Assembly: GCF_040115645.1 (NCBI RefSeq)
Contig: NC_089551.1
Coordinates: 1,674,001-1,738,000, forward strand
DNA: 64,000 bases
DNA from: Euwallacea fornicatus
Lineage: Eukaryota; Arthropoda; Insecta; Coleoptera; Curculionidae
Direction: 5' to 3'
A model generated the notes under the pieces. The model searched no databases. It was not told where the DNA came from and saw only the letters and a program-made list of their open reading frames with translations. Shown here piece by piece: positions 47,069 through 60,413 of the stretch. Numbering within the stretch: the stretch's first letter is position 1; each line of letters begins with the position of its first letter. The translations under genes were made by a program, and so were the position numbers.

Positions 47069-49864
47069 GTAGACAACCCACCGTGCACGGCGGCACGTTG
47101 CTGTAGGTATTGTTGTCAGCTGCTGCTTATTTCCTAACTTAAACGGTGGGAGGGTTCGTTTATGATAAGATCGTCTTTTCAGCTAACGAGTTGATACGTT
47201 AATGGATTTTTGCTCCGTCGTGAATAATGGGGATGTTCTCAGGTAAGGGCGGGAGGGTTTTTGCCATGTGAAAACTCTCGCCTTGATCCCTCGACGGATT
47301 ATACCCAAATCCCACTTGGTGACGTCTCATTTCAAACTAAATTTCACCCCCGATGGCGACACTCCACTAATGCCACTTTTTCCTTTCGCTCGAAGAGAAT
47401 CTTCCTTAATCTCCCCCAAAATTTCTCCGTCCCAAAAATAACCGATACCGTGAAAGGGCCACGGGGAAAATATCTGTTTCTGCGTAATGTGAACGCAATA
47501 TATTAATAATAAAACTCAGGGGACCTGTGTAAGTAGAGAAGAAACGTCGATAATATGTCTTTGATGCCGACGTGGAAAAGTTAAACCTCACTTTGGTGCT
47601 CTCGCTCGCACTCCCACACTGGATTCTCTTGAAAGTTATACGAGTTTTGTTTTTGAGTATATCGAGCCGAATGCCCCAGGGAACCTTTAGTTGTCTCTCT
47701 GTTGCCGAATCGAGACAATTATTATCGGTTTAAGGTTTTTTTTTAATTTTTTTTATTTTTTTTTTAATTTCTGGAAGAGACGTTTTGGATGCCATTCACA
47801 TGTCGAGATGCACTTGTGTCTGCAGGCACAAATACACATCAGATTCCCGCATGTAGTGTATTTCGACGAGGAGTTTACGAACTTTTGCGTCGGTTAACAA
47901 ACCCATTGTCTCCGGAAAAGCGACGTCTCCCTGCACCATAAATAAATCCGACTTTATCCGTCTTCAACCCAGCTTCTTTCCCTCATTGTTGTAGCGTTGT
48001 TTGCTTTTATTTCATTTCTTGTGATCGAGGTTCTTTCGACATTATCTTTCATTGTTAGACCCCACTCGGCGCTGTTGTCCTTTCCGGCAGCTTAATAGCT
48101 TTTTCGTTTGATAAACAACTGCACGTCATGTGCACATAAGTTGTGTGTTGTAGAGAACATCATTAAATATTTGCCGTTTAAGCACACCGGATTTAATAAG
48201 CCGGGGAAAGCTAATTTCGGTTCTCTCCTCGTCTAGAGCCGTCGACAATTCAAATATCTCGGAGGTCGTTAAATTAAGGCTGAGATTTTCCTTCCGAGAA
48301 AATGGGTTGTTCAGTGCACGCTCACTTGCATGCTTATCTTCCTAAATGGATTGTTTTGGCAAATTAGGATAATGTTAATGTTAAGCCAGCTTTCGATCGG
48401 TGTACTCGTACATTTTAAACAACACAGCGGTCTTGATTTATCTTCAACCCAAAACAAACGGAATAACTTTAAAGTTGATCCTCAACAGAGCGTGGCCGGT
48501 AAACAAAGTTTGTCGGGGCAACATTTTGAGGTTGTTATTCGACCCAGCGCCAACGGTGGAAGGAAAGACAAATTACGACTTCGAAACCCCGGAAAAAATG
48601 TTTTTGTCCGTCCGCATTTATCTATGACAAGCCTTCTGTCAGAAGAAAAAATGGACCTATTAATTTCTTGAACGTTTACCAATCAACCGAGACTTTTAGG
48701 CCTTTTTACGACGTTCCGGCGGTTTCGAAATGGCTTTCAAATTCGTATTAACATTTAATTCCGCCACAATGTCAAGATTTTTTTTTAATGTTTCTTGCTC
48801 ATTTGGCGAAGGACAATAACTGCGCATTTCATTCAGAGCTCTATCCATTAAAATATTATTTTACATTGTGATGGATTTTCATTGCGCTTTCCTCAGTCTG
48901 CACCTGATGATTTTATAAATGATTAATGGTGCAATAAAGGACACTATGGGTTTGGATATCGGGTAAAACATTTCGGACGCAGTAAACCTCAAACAAGCTT
49001 GCCGCCATAGGGCAAGAATCGATAAAAATCTCTGACAAATTTCGCGGTTTTTAGGAAATCTACCCGAGAACGGTCTCATTTATTCGCCGAAAAGTGCAGT
49101 TTAATACTTTTCTTAATCAGCTCAAAAATGCCAAGAAGCAAATACTGAGCAAATCGCTAAAAAACTTGACCAGACGACGAAACTTACTGAGCTAAATCCT
49201 TGAAATCTTCAGGTAAGCTTTTGGAAGTTTTCGTGAGTACTCTCTTGGTTATTTAAGATAAAACATACTCTAGTGCTTTTGCAAACATCGTTTTGGGTCG
49301 AAAACTGTATTGAATCGTGATCCCATTTAGAAGCTCCTGATCTGTAGATTCTCACAATTTTTTCGCATAATTTTTCCCGGTTTATTATGAGATTTATCCT
49401 TTCTAGGTGCATTAATGAAACGTTCAAAAACCAACAAAATTATCAATAATTCTTTTAATAGATGCAAATGAAAACATTAATCGAAGCCGTTCGTATCAGG
49501 CGATGTAAAATTTAAATGCATTTATGCGTCGATTTAATGGGCTCGGTTGTTGCGATCGTTATTTCATAATTTTGCTCAACATTTGTACGTTATTTACCAA
49601 AACCACCCATGTCGCGAATAATCCTAGGAAGGACGTCGAGGGAGTAAATTTCGATGAATATTTCAAACGGGACAATAAATTGCCAATATCCCGGAGTTAA
49701 AACAGAAAATTTTATTTATCGGTTCAGTTAAAGCTAAAACAGTTTGTTCAGGCACGTTTGGGAATTAAAAAAAAATGAATAAACATTCTGGAAAGCACCA
49801 AAAAATGAGACCATCCCCCGTCGATTGAAGAGAGTTTTCAAGTCACGTTCCTACTCGTCCACAG

Positions 49865-49932
49865 CAGCGAAGCTCGCAGAAAAGACCATCACACCCCTGC
49901 AAGGCAAGGTGGAATTTTGGGGAAGCCCAGAG
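49865..49932 (+). CDS. Candidate internal exon, gene unknown (plus strand)
   Basis: A 68-nt segment between a pyrimidine-rich acceptor (TTCCTACTCGTCCACAG) and a consensus donor (GAG|GTAAGG). Entered in phase 1 it reads KLAEKTITPLQGKVEFWGSP with no stop, and it leaves in phase 0. It follows in phase from the candidate exon at 47017-47068. No family is recognised. Confidence 0.3.
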
Positions 49933-51740
49933 GTAAGGGTCGTAACAGAGCCGCGCGTTGAAGGACGCACAAGTGGTCAGCTCTTTGTTCGGATTAGCCA
50001 TCGGCTTTGCCGCAGCGGTACAATTGTTCGGTCTCATTATTTTTTTGTAAAAATTAATTGGCAAATAAATCCTCGAAACGCATCGCTTTGTATGAATTCC
50101 CACCGACACTATTCAGCCACAATTGCGTAATATTATCTTTTTCTGTGGAAAAAAAAACGAAATAAAAAAGCGCGCTATTGCCCCGAGGCTAATTGTCTAA
50201 ATCCCAAATCGCCTTAAATTTCCAGCTTGGCGAAATTAAAAAAGCCGCAAATTGGACAAAATTCCCATCTCCATTGGAAAACTAATTTCAGGCCAAATCC
50301 TCATTAGGTTCATCATTAAAAACCCAACTTTCCCTATTATTTTTGGTTTGCCAAGTATCAGTTGCAAATTGCGCTATGGGAAAATTGGGGTTTTAATAAT
50401 AATTGAGCTTAAGATTGGGTTTCCTAACGGGCACTGCCGGTCGCAATTGAAAGAAGCTGTTGTTGTTGGCCGGTTTCCATCAAGTTTAGTTCCGCAGGCA
50501 AAAATAAAGAATTCGCATTCCCCCTGGCATAATAATTTTATTATGGCAGCAGATGCATATCGAACCCCAGGGATTTATTAAAAGAACACATCCTTGACTG
50601 CACCGCTTCTCTTCCAAACTTTCCGGTTTATATTAGAATTTTTCGGTATTTTATTGGAAAAATTTCCGTGCGTTGCATTGCACTACTCCCGACCCTCATC
50701 GGCTTGATAAACGTGAAAACGTTCCCGTTTGGGATAATTCAGCTGATTAACATCTAAATAAAATTAAAAAAAAAAAAAATCTTCATTTCCCGAAAAAGGA
50801 GCTCTCGAACGTTTGGCGCTTCTGCCCCGCGATTAATAATTCCCAGCTATGGGCAGAAATGCTCGGTGAAATGCGTATCTTATATTATTATATCTTCGAT
50901 AAATCAATTTTTCGATTTAGATAAGGAGACAAGCCTTCCGCTTTCCGAACCAATCAAGTCGGTTTTAATTTGCCCCGATTCGGAAAATCTGCTTTGTAAC
51001 GCAGTTTTCAGGTTGTGCCGGATATTGAAGAAAAAAACCGTTTAAGTGATTAATTGCTATGGCCGATATGTTGTTGGGCGCGGCAGATCCATATAATCCC
51101 ACTTAAAATTATTCAGCTAAACGAGGCCTTTCGTAATGTTTAAAGAACAATAGGGACGTGGCTTGCCGCAGTATTAGGCCGGAACGACAATGGAAATATG
51201 ACAATGGGGGCTTAAGAAGGCAAGTTGGTCCATGTCTTAACCCACTTTCATTGCGCGGAATTCAACAGCTATAAATCAAGTTCGATATCCGAAAAACGGA
51301 TAGAGGAGAGGGCGTAATTCTGGTGAAAGGCTTATTTGTGCAGCTGGGTATGATTTTTATGAATGGTTGATAAATGAAGTTCGTCATCGTCGATCCGAAG
51401 ACACCTGAAAGTTTTGTTAACTACCCCCTGCTTGATGTATATTTATGGGCAAGCCGGAGGGCAATTTGTCACTGTCCAGACAACAAGGCCGCATTTACAA
51501 GAATATTTAGATGCACTGTTGACGAAAACCGGTTGAGAGGAACAATAAGAGAACGCCGTCCTCGGAGCTTCTTTATTAGATTCCTCTACACGCGCTTTGA
51601 TTTCATTACAAATCCGGAACACGCACTTCAAACAAATTGTTTAAGTGCCTCAGTGGGAATCGCAAAACGATGTAAATTTAAGACAAACGCATCTGCGCGA
51701 ATATTGTAAGCAATTTCATCCACAATTCGCGTGTCCCGTG

Positions 51741-52250
51741 CTGAATTAATAGTACAATATACTCGGTTTCATATCAAATGCACCACCCAGTGATGACAAT
51801 AATTAAGGCTCGTAATTTTGACAAAATAATGCCTCATAATAGAGTATCAAATGCAATGCGAGGCCGCACACTGCGAACATTATTCGAAGGTATTTGGAAC
51901 CGGCACAATTGAAAATGCTGCCTTGGCCTGCGCGCTCGCCAGACCTATCATCCATCGACCGTCTTTGGGACGTGATGAGTCGTCGTTTTCGAAATGTGCC
52001 GAGGCCTCCGAACAATTTGTTGTTACCGCGAAAAGTACTTGCTGGTTTTGTTGTGCGAGGCGACGTCACTCATTATTAACCTTTTAATTAATAGATATTG
52101 TTTTTTTATTGAAATTCTGACCATTCGATGTTGTATTACGAAGCATTATTTTGCCGAAATTTCAAGACTCAATTGTTGTTGTTATTACCGGATGGCGTAA
52201 TTTGATACGAAAGTGACTGTGCATTGAAATGGCTAGAAGTTTCATAAAAG
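51741..52250 (+). mobile_element. Tc1/mariner-like element with transposase tail
   Basis: Two end regions (about 51765-51860 and 52090-52250) share, in inverted orientation, TCGTATCAAAT-like and GGCAAAATAATGC-like blocks. Between them, 51894-52080 reads LPWPARSPDLSSIDRLWDVM with a partly intact continuation. This is the conserved C-terminal Glu/Asp region of a Tc1/mariner transposase. Most of the gene is missing, so the copy is internally deleted. A truncated sister lies at 22910-23100. Confidence 0.65.
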
Positions 52251-54214
52251 TCCGGCACATTGGCGTGCGAACGCAACATTGCCAAGCCCCGCGCAAAGCG
52301 GCGGGTTGGCAACGCAGCAGGAGCGCGCCCATGAGCTTACGGCAAGTTAGTACAGGTATCTTATAATGGCTACGAGATTTTTCAGATCTCTTTGTTCAAC
52401 CTCTAGTTGTCCGAGGCCCGCATTTCTCCTATTTTGGAGGTCGTCGAAGTCGATTTCTTGCCTTGTCCGTAAAAAACCTGAACTGGAAGATATTGCACAC
52501 GGATCACCCCGTATGCGTTATTAAATGGTCGGTTAGAAAATGCGAAAGGTCATGTGCATCTACTTAGCAGTGAATAATAACCGACCGTAAAGCCTATTCG
52601 TCACGATTCTCAGTCGCTGATTTAGGCAACGTGCCCGATTGTAATTACGGTAAAATACGTCCCGATTGCAGAGAAACGCAGTGATGAAGCTTCATTATAC
52701 CCGAAATTAAAAACAAAATTAACACCTTCAAGTCCATAAATTATTTAATCGCGAATTAAATTTTAATTAAATGCTAATTCCGGGACACATGTTGCGGGCT
52801 AACGTTGACATTAATGGCCAAAATCTTCATCGATTCAGTCCATTAAAACACGTCGCACCTCCCCAAACCTCCTCGTTGCGTTTGGGTATTGGGAAAAACG
52901 CGCGAACAATTTTTAAGCAGAATTTCCACGTATTTTTCCTGGGGCTCCTGCGGTTTTTGAGATCTGCATAAGTCACGGTTTATGGGCTACTTAAGAGTGA
53001 TTCCGCGCTTCCCCTTCTGGTTGCAGCGAGACGGTCCAAGTAAGAAAATCCCGGAAGATGAATCCGGTCGCTCCTGGAAAATATTTACCGCCCCCGGGGG
53101 GATGTTTTACCACACCCTAAATCTTCCTATTGTGACATTTGTAATCCCCAGTAAATATAAACACACGTTGCGCCTCGTAAATCTGACGAACCCCGTCGAG
53201 TTGTAAGCTTATTATCCCCCGTTCATAAACAGCGGTTTCGGTACGTCGTAATTAGAATTTATTCCGCCTTTACGGCATTTCTATAAACAGATTTTGCTTT
53301 GCTGCGAACATCCGGATTCGAGCCATTTCTACCGCGTCCGCTTCAAGTTTCATCGAGTTTTCAACATGAGCTTTCGGGCCATAAAACAAGCACGCATTCG
53401 GTATAAACAGCAATTTATCGCACGCGGGTTCGAAATTGAGATGAAAGCTGCGGATCAGACACGAATTTTCCAACAAGAATTCCGTTAACAGCTCGGATTT
53501 CGCACCCTGCGGGGTTGATATCGTCATTACCTGAAACCGTCCCTGTAAAAAGTCATTTTGACAAAGGAACGTTACGTATATTGCCTCAATATTTTCCACG
53601 TAAACGCGGCTATTTAGCTAATCTGCATTTTCAGTACTCTTTTCTCGGAAGAGGGAAGTTTAATATAGGAAATTTATAGGGGATTATTCAACGCACGTAG
53701 AGGGTCAAGCCACGCAGTTCGGAATCGAAGGCAACACTAATCAGCCCCAATCAGGCGTTTAGTTTCAATTATAAATTCGAATAGAATATGCGGCCATCGC
53801 AGCCCGTCTCGATAGGGAAACTTTGAGGAACTTTTCTCATCAGCAATGAAGTGGTATAGTTTTAAATCTGGAAACTTTAAAACCGCCTCGATGGTGCATG
53901 TTTTTGGAAGTTAAATTGGCACCGTTCACATTGGCACCAGATCGTATCGCGTTCCATCGGACAAACATGCCACCGAGGCCCCGGGCTTCCCCTGCGCTAA
54001 ATCGCTGCTATATCGCACAGGGTGTTTATCGGGTACCCGCGCAAACTTTAAAGAGGGAGTCCTTGACTAGTTCCGAGGCAAAAGTTCACGGGAATTGCCG
54101 AGGATGAGTGCCGCGTGCTGCAAGGCACGCGTCAATTCGCCTTAACGTCGATTGACGAACTCGTCCGAACTTACCTCGTGTCCGATTGATAACGGCGCGC
54201 GGTTCGAATATGCT

Positions 54215-54330
54215 GTTTCATTTTTTTTCAGTTTTGTAAACCAGCGGTTCGAAGGGGAAACACCGAAAACGGTCCATAGGATTCGAGTCCGGCGGTCGGG
54301 GAGGCCAGGCTTGCGGCCCCGCTCTTCCTC
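54215..54330 (-). pseudogene. Degenerate DDE transposase fragment
   Basis: The minus-strand frame reads AWPPRPPDSNPMDRF followed by FEPLVYK, resembling the AWPPRSPDLxPLDFFLWG..KVY motif. The motif is damaged. A GCACAGGGTGTTTATCGGG element end lies upstream near 54018. Confidence 0.4.
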
Positions 54331-57300
54331 GCCAGCGGTTAGGGCGATTCTCGTCCGATTTTTTTTTTAAACTAAAATACGTCAAAACGCAGCTTGTTGA
54401 GCCTTCCCGGGGCTGCGTGAGACCGACCTCGAGACTCGCGACGGTTAGTGTGCAGCTTCGCTTTCCGTCATTCATAATCGGAACGTTCGAATTTTCTCGA
54501 ATAACCAGGCAACGGTAAATTTTTGCCATAAAGCCCTTTCCATAAACTTTTTTTTTTTTTTTAATTTAACGATGAACCCGAAAATGGCAAAAAAACTGGG
54601 GAGTTCCGCTTAAAAACCCCAACTTGGTGCTACCACGCTATTTTGACGGACTCTGTAAATTTGAAAATACGCACCCCTTAATGACCCAAAAACTTTGATA
54701 CGAAACATTTCCTTCTATAACTCATATTCACCGAGATATCGCGTTTCAACGCACTAATGAGCAACTCTGTATACACACACCCAGTTGAACTTGGGCACAT
54801 GCAATTGGCTCGTCATATGCGTCGAATTTTTCCAGGTTTTAGGGCACCTTGCAGGTGCAGATTTCGGCTTCAAAATTTCTCCTCAGAGGTTCGTCGGTAA
54901 GTTAGCAGCGGGTTGGTTGTGTGTTTGATCGTCTAAAACGTGCATTTTCGGTTTTTGCGTCCGAAACACAAATTTGAGTTCGTTCTCCCACTGCCTCACA
55001 ATTCAAACCGAAACTACATCATCAAATTAAACAAGAACTCAATTGAACTTCAATTTTAAAGGGCCAAAATGGAACCATTTCATTATCAATCGATGTAATG
55101 AAACCCCCCATAATGAGGTTTCGGTTAAGCTGTTTATCGGGTGAAAATCCTCCCTTAATTAACTATTATTATATAATTTGATGACATCCAGTTGATTTGC
55201 CTCAGGGCTATGAAGGCAATATTTGCCATCAGCCTCTTGGCGGTCCATTAATCGAATTCTTTCCATTGTTCTCGCCTTTGTTCGGCCTCGACGCTCTTTC
55301 GTCTTATCCCCCAGACCATCCCTCGAGTTTGACTTATTGGGGTTATTATTCGCCCCCGTCGAAAATCAATTTTCGATTTGTGTGGAACGCCAAATGCAAT
55401 TCCAGGGAAAATCGTCACGTGTGCGAGTGAGTGAGCCTCATATAGAAAGACGAGAAATGTAATTGAACTAATATGCATGAGGTATGAAACTTTGAGATAT
55501 CGAGGTGCTAAGACGAGACATAAAAGAATTTTATGGTTCGCTCTAATTCTAATAAGGGGGGCCATAAAATAAAATAGCCTCATTTCCAGATTCGGTTTAA
55601 TATGCAGCCACTAAAATTATTCCCGTTATGGGGACGTTTTTCCTCTTGAAATTATACACGTACATGGGGAGAATGGGATTATGAAGCTCATATCTGGGAG
55701 AAAGTTCGAAGTTGCCCCAAGAAGAGAGTCATTAAAGACATATTTCTTGAATTTATTCCGAAACTGTGTTCCTAGAGGTTCTTCGTCATTTACGAAGAGC
55801 TGCTAGTGCCGAGAAATAGGAAGCGACATCGATAATGGCGAAAATAAGAGGGCGCGATTCGCTCCCCCCGTTCTCGACGGTGTACTTACTCGGCAAGTAC
55901 TCAGCCCATGAAGAGCCGAATTCAATTTATGAAAAATTGTAAAAAAATAAAACCAATCACGAGTTTTTCCTCAATTTTTATGAGGCAAATTCGTTACTCT
56001 TAATATATTCTGTATACAAGGTGTTTCGGCCAAGAAAGCCCATGGGTTGAGGGCGAATGGATCGTCTAAAATGTAGTTAAATGCGGCCAGCTTGAAGGCT
56101 CTGGCCCTTCCTCGAGACGCAGGGACTTCGGTAAGTTCCGTGGAAACCCCGCCTTTTTTTTTTATTAATCAGAACCTGTCAGTTCGCCACTTCCTGCCCG
56201 TCAAATCGCAAATACGAGTACTTTTTCAAAATTCCGCATTAAGTTTTCTAAAAGACAGGATAGCTTTTGTCGGTAAATGTGCCCTTTCGACCCAACGTAG
56301 CCCCCCCAAAGAGCAGCTACTTCTTTGGGTACTTCACCAAAATTGTCCCATTTAATACACTTTTGACCGGTATACCTAATTTCAAGAATCAAACATTTCT
56401 TGCCCAGCAATATCACGCAACGAACAGTTAAAAACAACATTAAATTCGTCACGATCATCACGAGGGGGCCCCCCATTAGGAAAACGGCAGTCAGTGCAAG
56501 TCGCTTGTTTACTTCGAATTTCTTGTTTGAATAATTACGGGATTGTCGAATGCGGGCACATCTCGGTGAAATAATGTTTTTCCAATGCTGAAGCATTGAG
56601 CACGCGATTGTGATTTTCGTCTGCGGCTTTACTAACCGAAACAGCCGCGAGACAGTTCGTGAGGACCACAACGGTGGCCAGCGAGAAATCCGGATTTGAC
56701 CCCCCTTGATTTCTGTGCGTGGGACACCTTGCAAAAAAAAAATTATCGCGTTCCAATCGTTATCGCGGAGCATCGTGGACGCCTGGAGTCACATTCCCGA
56801 ACCATCCTGTATAGAGTCATATTTCCAATATAAAGCGCTTTACGAACGTATTTACTCTCTATTGGGCGGTTTTAACTGAAGCAATAAATTAGCATGTTGG
56901 CTTTGACTCGCTTTATTGTCGGTTTGCCTGTAATCGAATTTACTTTCATAGGATATATACCATGCAAGACTGGATTTTGAGAGTTCTCAACTTACACTCC
57001 GGATGCCGTATATTGGAAATCCTCTCGACTGAGATATCTGAGGTGGGTGTAGGACCAAAATCTGTATATGGAGAAGTGAAAAATGGCATCTCAAAAGTGT
57101 TTCAGGACACTGTCTAATGACCACTAGAGTCACCCAGTATTCGAGTTATCCGAGATTCCTGGGTGTCTGGAGAAGCTTTGGAGGGTCGGGTTAATCGGTC
57201 TGGACACAGTCTAGACGGAAGTTAAATATGAATCGGCCAGTTCAGGTCAGCTTGGGTGCACTTGAAGGCGATAAAACCGTTGTAGTGCTCATTACGGAGG

Positions 57301-58788
57301 GCTCTTTCCTGACCTTCCCGAATCTCAGAGATGCATATTTGATTAAGGGAGAGAGCTGCGAACATACCTGAGTGCCACTTAAGTTCAGTTGCCCATACCA
57401 CATGTTTACAACATTGACAAGACCACTGGTGGCCTGCTTAAGGCTGAAGGGGCCACGTTGTGTGGCTTAACGGTGTTCTACGATTAGGCTAGTCAGACAC
57501 TGAGACGCGAAAATCAGGCCCGCAGCGCAATTAGTAGATTCCCTTTTGGAAATTTTCATGTTATACTTCGGGCTCATTCAAATTCCCTCTCAGCAAAATT
57601 GTATTATTGCCTGGCATTGCCATGCGGAAACGTGCCCCGAATCCTCCTGTGAGCCCCCTGGAAATACCAGCAACTCAACCCAGAAAGGATTAACTTTTGG
57701 GTCAATCTTCAAGACAGTTTTGGGCTTTGGGAATCATCCAGATGCAATTTCATACCACTCCGGCAATATTAACTTTAGTTTGGAAATGTTCAGGAAATTG
57801 TAATTTAATATACAGACGCAGTTTTGAACCTTTCAAAGGCGCTCCCTTACTGATTTTTGTCGAATTCAGAATCGTTTGAACCGATTGATATTTCAAGGAT
57901 TTCACGGGATAAAATTTAAATAAAACTTCATGTTTTATCTGAAACACAAATATTGTGGATTTCGAAAGTCCGTTTAAAATTCTCAAGCTGTATTTCTAGA
58001 ACTTTTATGTCTGAAATGAAGAAGGTTTAGGGGCCCTTAAAGAGATCAAATCAATCCATTTTTGAAGGAAAACCACGCCTCCGAAAATTTTGCAGTTTGC
58101 CCGAAAATTTCCAATTAGGGAGATGCCAACTTGTCCTTTTTTTCCAAAACCCATTGATGTCGGCATGTGGATAATTGGCGAGCCAAATGGAAACAAAAAT
58201 GCATGAAATTATACTTTCCGACGAGCGCGGTATGGAAAATAGCTCTCATAGTTGTAAAATTGCAGTTCACCTTTAGAAAATTTGAGGATCGAGGAAAATC
58301 TGCTGGATAATGCGTAATTTTGTGTACTAAGCGAGAAATGGGCCGTGTGGCAAACAAGAACTTGTCAAATTTGTTTAATTACCGAAATTGCGGCAACCTT
58401 CATTCTCCACGTCTCCCCTAACGAAATTCTGCCTGTGCATCTGCTATGATTCCCATTCCCAATCAAACTATACTCACGCCCGCCGGGCATGTTTCGCAAA
58501 TCAACGAATAAATGAATTTTTGTTTGGCGAATATCAATTTGATCAATGTTTTTATTTGAGTTTTTCGAAAACAGGCACAATTTAACTCTTAATCTCTGGT
58601 ATGATACAGGCCCGAAATTTTATCGAGTGAACATGTTAACCAGAATCCGGAAACTGAAGCGTAAACGCAATTTGAATCACAGATCACCGAGTCTCGAGCC
58701 AATATTTGACGAAGCTCTGGATAGTTTACATTCACGATCCCAATGTCAATTTGCCAGATCGACACCCTAGATATTTGTTCGTAAAATA

Positions 58789-58790
<2 letters not shown>

Positions 58791-58823
<33 letters not shown>

Positions 58824-58833
58824 TATATATATA
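58791..58833. repeat. (TA)n microsatellite
   Basis: An almost pure TA run immediately left of the 58834 element. The same run continues on the far side of that element at 59623-59686, consistent with transposition into a TA target. Confidence 0.9.
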
Positions 58834-59622
58834 CAGGGTGTTTCCTAACTACGTGTAAAAAATTTAAAGGCGTAATCCTCGACTGATTTTGAGTCAAAAA
58901 TGTCTAAAAAACATATGTCCGCAAATGCCTTGTTTCCAAGATACAGGGTGTTGACTGAAAGACGTTGAAAAGGGTTTTAAAGGTTTCTAAAGGTTTGGTG
59001 GTATTTACTAACTTGTTTATTGTGAGTATTTTTTGCTACTTCCACTACCATAGACAAGATAGTCAGTGTTATTTTGGTGTTTTACTCTCTAAAGTGAAAG
59101 AATTTAGTTCTGAGTCCCAAAAATCAGATTACACCTCAGTTTTGAAAATTTTTCAAATGCCTAATTACACTGATAAAGAAATGGCCGATATGGTTTTTCT
59201 TTGCGGCCTCGCTGATGGTGAGTGTTTGGCAGCGAGTCGCATTTACATGGAAAGGTTTCCAAACCACCAAGCTCCCAACCACCACACTTTTAAAAACCTC
59301 TTTCAACGTCTTTGTGATACAGGATCTCTTATGAAAACTCCAGGAGGAGGAAAGCCAATAACACGTCGAACACCAGAAGTGGAGGAAGACATCTTAAGAC
59401 GTATTGAAAAAAACCCCGGAACCCCCGGAATTGTCTTTTCTAAAATTCAAACACCCAAACTGAGTCATTTTTGAAATAAAATCTCTTTTTCTTGTCACAT
59501 TTCAACACCCTGTATCTTGGAAACAAGGCATTTGCGGACATATGTTTATTAGACATTTTTGACTCAAAATCAGTCGAGAATTACGCCTTTAAATTTTTTA
59601 CACGTAGTTAGGGAACACCCTG
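58834..59622 (+). mobile_element. TIR element carrying a DUF4817 fragment
   Basis: Near-perfect inverted repeats of about 120 bases (58834-58954 and 59502-59622, roughly three mismatches) flanked by TA. Each repeat carries CAGGGTGTT at its outer edge and again exactly 110 bases further in (58944 at left, 59512 at right). The high identity indicates recent activity. It is inserted in a (TA)n tract. The inside encodes only the N-terminal part of a transposase, so movement would need a complete copy elsewhere. Confidence 0.9.
59157..59474 (+). CDS. DUF4817-containing truncated transposase
   Basis: A 105-residue product starting MPNYTDKEMADMVFLCGLAD and continuing through ERFPNHQAPNHHTFKNL and TPEVEEDILRRIEKNPGT. 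This is the DUF4817 helix-turn-helix-type region found at the N-terminus of DDE transposases of this group in insects. After the NPGT residues the sequence jumps to an unrelated short tail and stops, so the DDE catalytic domain is deleted. It lies between the inverted repeats of the 58834-59622 element. The upstream frame (from 58965) is open but lacks family similarity, so the ATG at 59157 is preferred. It could at most act as a DNA-binding fragment. Confidence 0.7.
   Translation: MPNYTDKEMADMVFLCGLADGECLAASRIYMERFPNHQAPNHHTFKNLFQRLCDTGSLMKTPGGGKPITRRTPEVEEDILRRIEKNPGTPGIVFSKIQTPKLSHF

Positions 59623-59686
<64 letters not shown>
59623..59686. repeat. (TA)n microsatellite
   Basis: TA run of about 60 bases between two transposons. 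It is the continuation of the tract at 58791-58833. Confidence 0.9.
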
Positions 59687-59689
<3 letters not shown>

Positions 59690-60409
59690 GGTGTTGCTGA
59701 ATAGATGGTAAAAAATTTTATGAATGAATCTTGAGCCAAATTTAAAACGATAAATTGATTATAAAGACGCGTCCACAAATGCTTCGGCTTCGATCTGCAG
59801 GGTGTTAAAGAACACTTTTAAAAACTTTTAAAACTTTGGTTTACTCCGCACCAATACAAGATGTGGAACATCTTTGATCTCGGATTGTTGGATCTTTTGA
59901 AGTAATGCCAAGAAAAAGACCAAGAATCTTTCATAAAGTACGGCAGCATACGAAAAGAACAGAATCACCTACGCCAGTAGGGCGGGGCACAGTTTCGGCA
60001 GCTGCTATAAGATTAAAATACTGTCATATTATGTAAAGTAATAGATGTTAATGACGAGACTGGAAAGTGAGAAAATTGAATGCGGATTTCAGAAATTTGT
60101 CGGAAAGTTTCGAAATATTTCTAAAAAATGTGATAAATGAGAGCTGAAGACCCATCGTTCCGCGTCACCCCGTATATGAAGTCAAAGTCCGAAAATTTTC
60201 GTTGATTGGAAACTGTCGGCGTATAACGTCCAAAAATTTTCAGCAAGTTTTGATGAAAAGTAAACAACTAAAAGTTGAAAAAAAAACCAAATATTTTTTA
60301 ACACCCTGTAGATTGACGCCGAAGCATTTTTGCACGTGTCTTTGTATGTCGTAAATTTGGCTCGGTATTCATCCGTTAAAGTTTTTACCATCTATTCAGA
60401 AACACCCTG
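59687..60409. mobile_element. TIR element with the same end layout
   Basis: The left end CAGGGTGTTGCTGAATAGATGG matches the reverse complement of the right end (CCATCTATTCAGAAACACCCTG). A second CAGGGTGTT lies 111 bases in on the left (59798) and about 101 bases in on the right (60308). Arms are clearly more diverged than in the neighbour. An ATG at 59905 opens 43 codons (MPRKRPRIFHKVRQHTKRTE onward) with no recognised domain. Confidence 0.75.
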
Positions 60410-60413
60410 TGAA

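Larger units (their letters stand above)
46321..58790. other. Long gene-poor stretch
   Basis: Apart from the exon-like segments at 47017 and 49865 and the transposon relics listed at 51741-52250 and 54215-54330, no gene can be supported. The CAAGGTGTTTCGG end near 56017 and the CCATCCTGTAT end near 56803 may bracket another eroded element with long minus-strand open frames. A locally GC-richer stretch at about 57050-57500 is unexplained. Confidence 0.4.

Noticed and set aside
56201..56773. 190-codon minus-strand open frame
   Set aside because: Lies between eroded element-like ends, and the translated sequence shows no transposase or other motif. Kept only as a note in the gene-poor stretch.
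58965..59156. N-terminal extension of the DUF4817 frame
   Set aside because: Open but lacking family similarity and partly inside the inverted-repeat side. The ATG at 59157 begins the conserved region.
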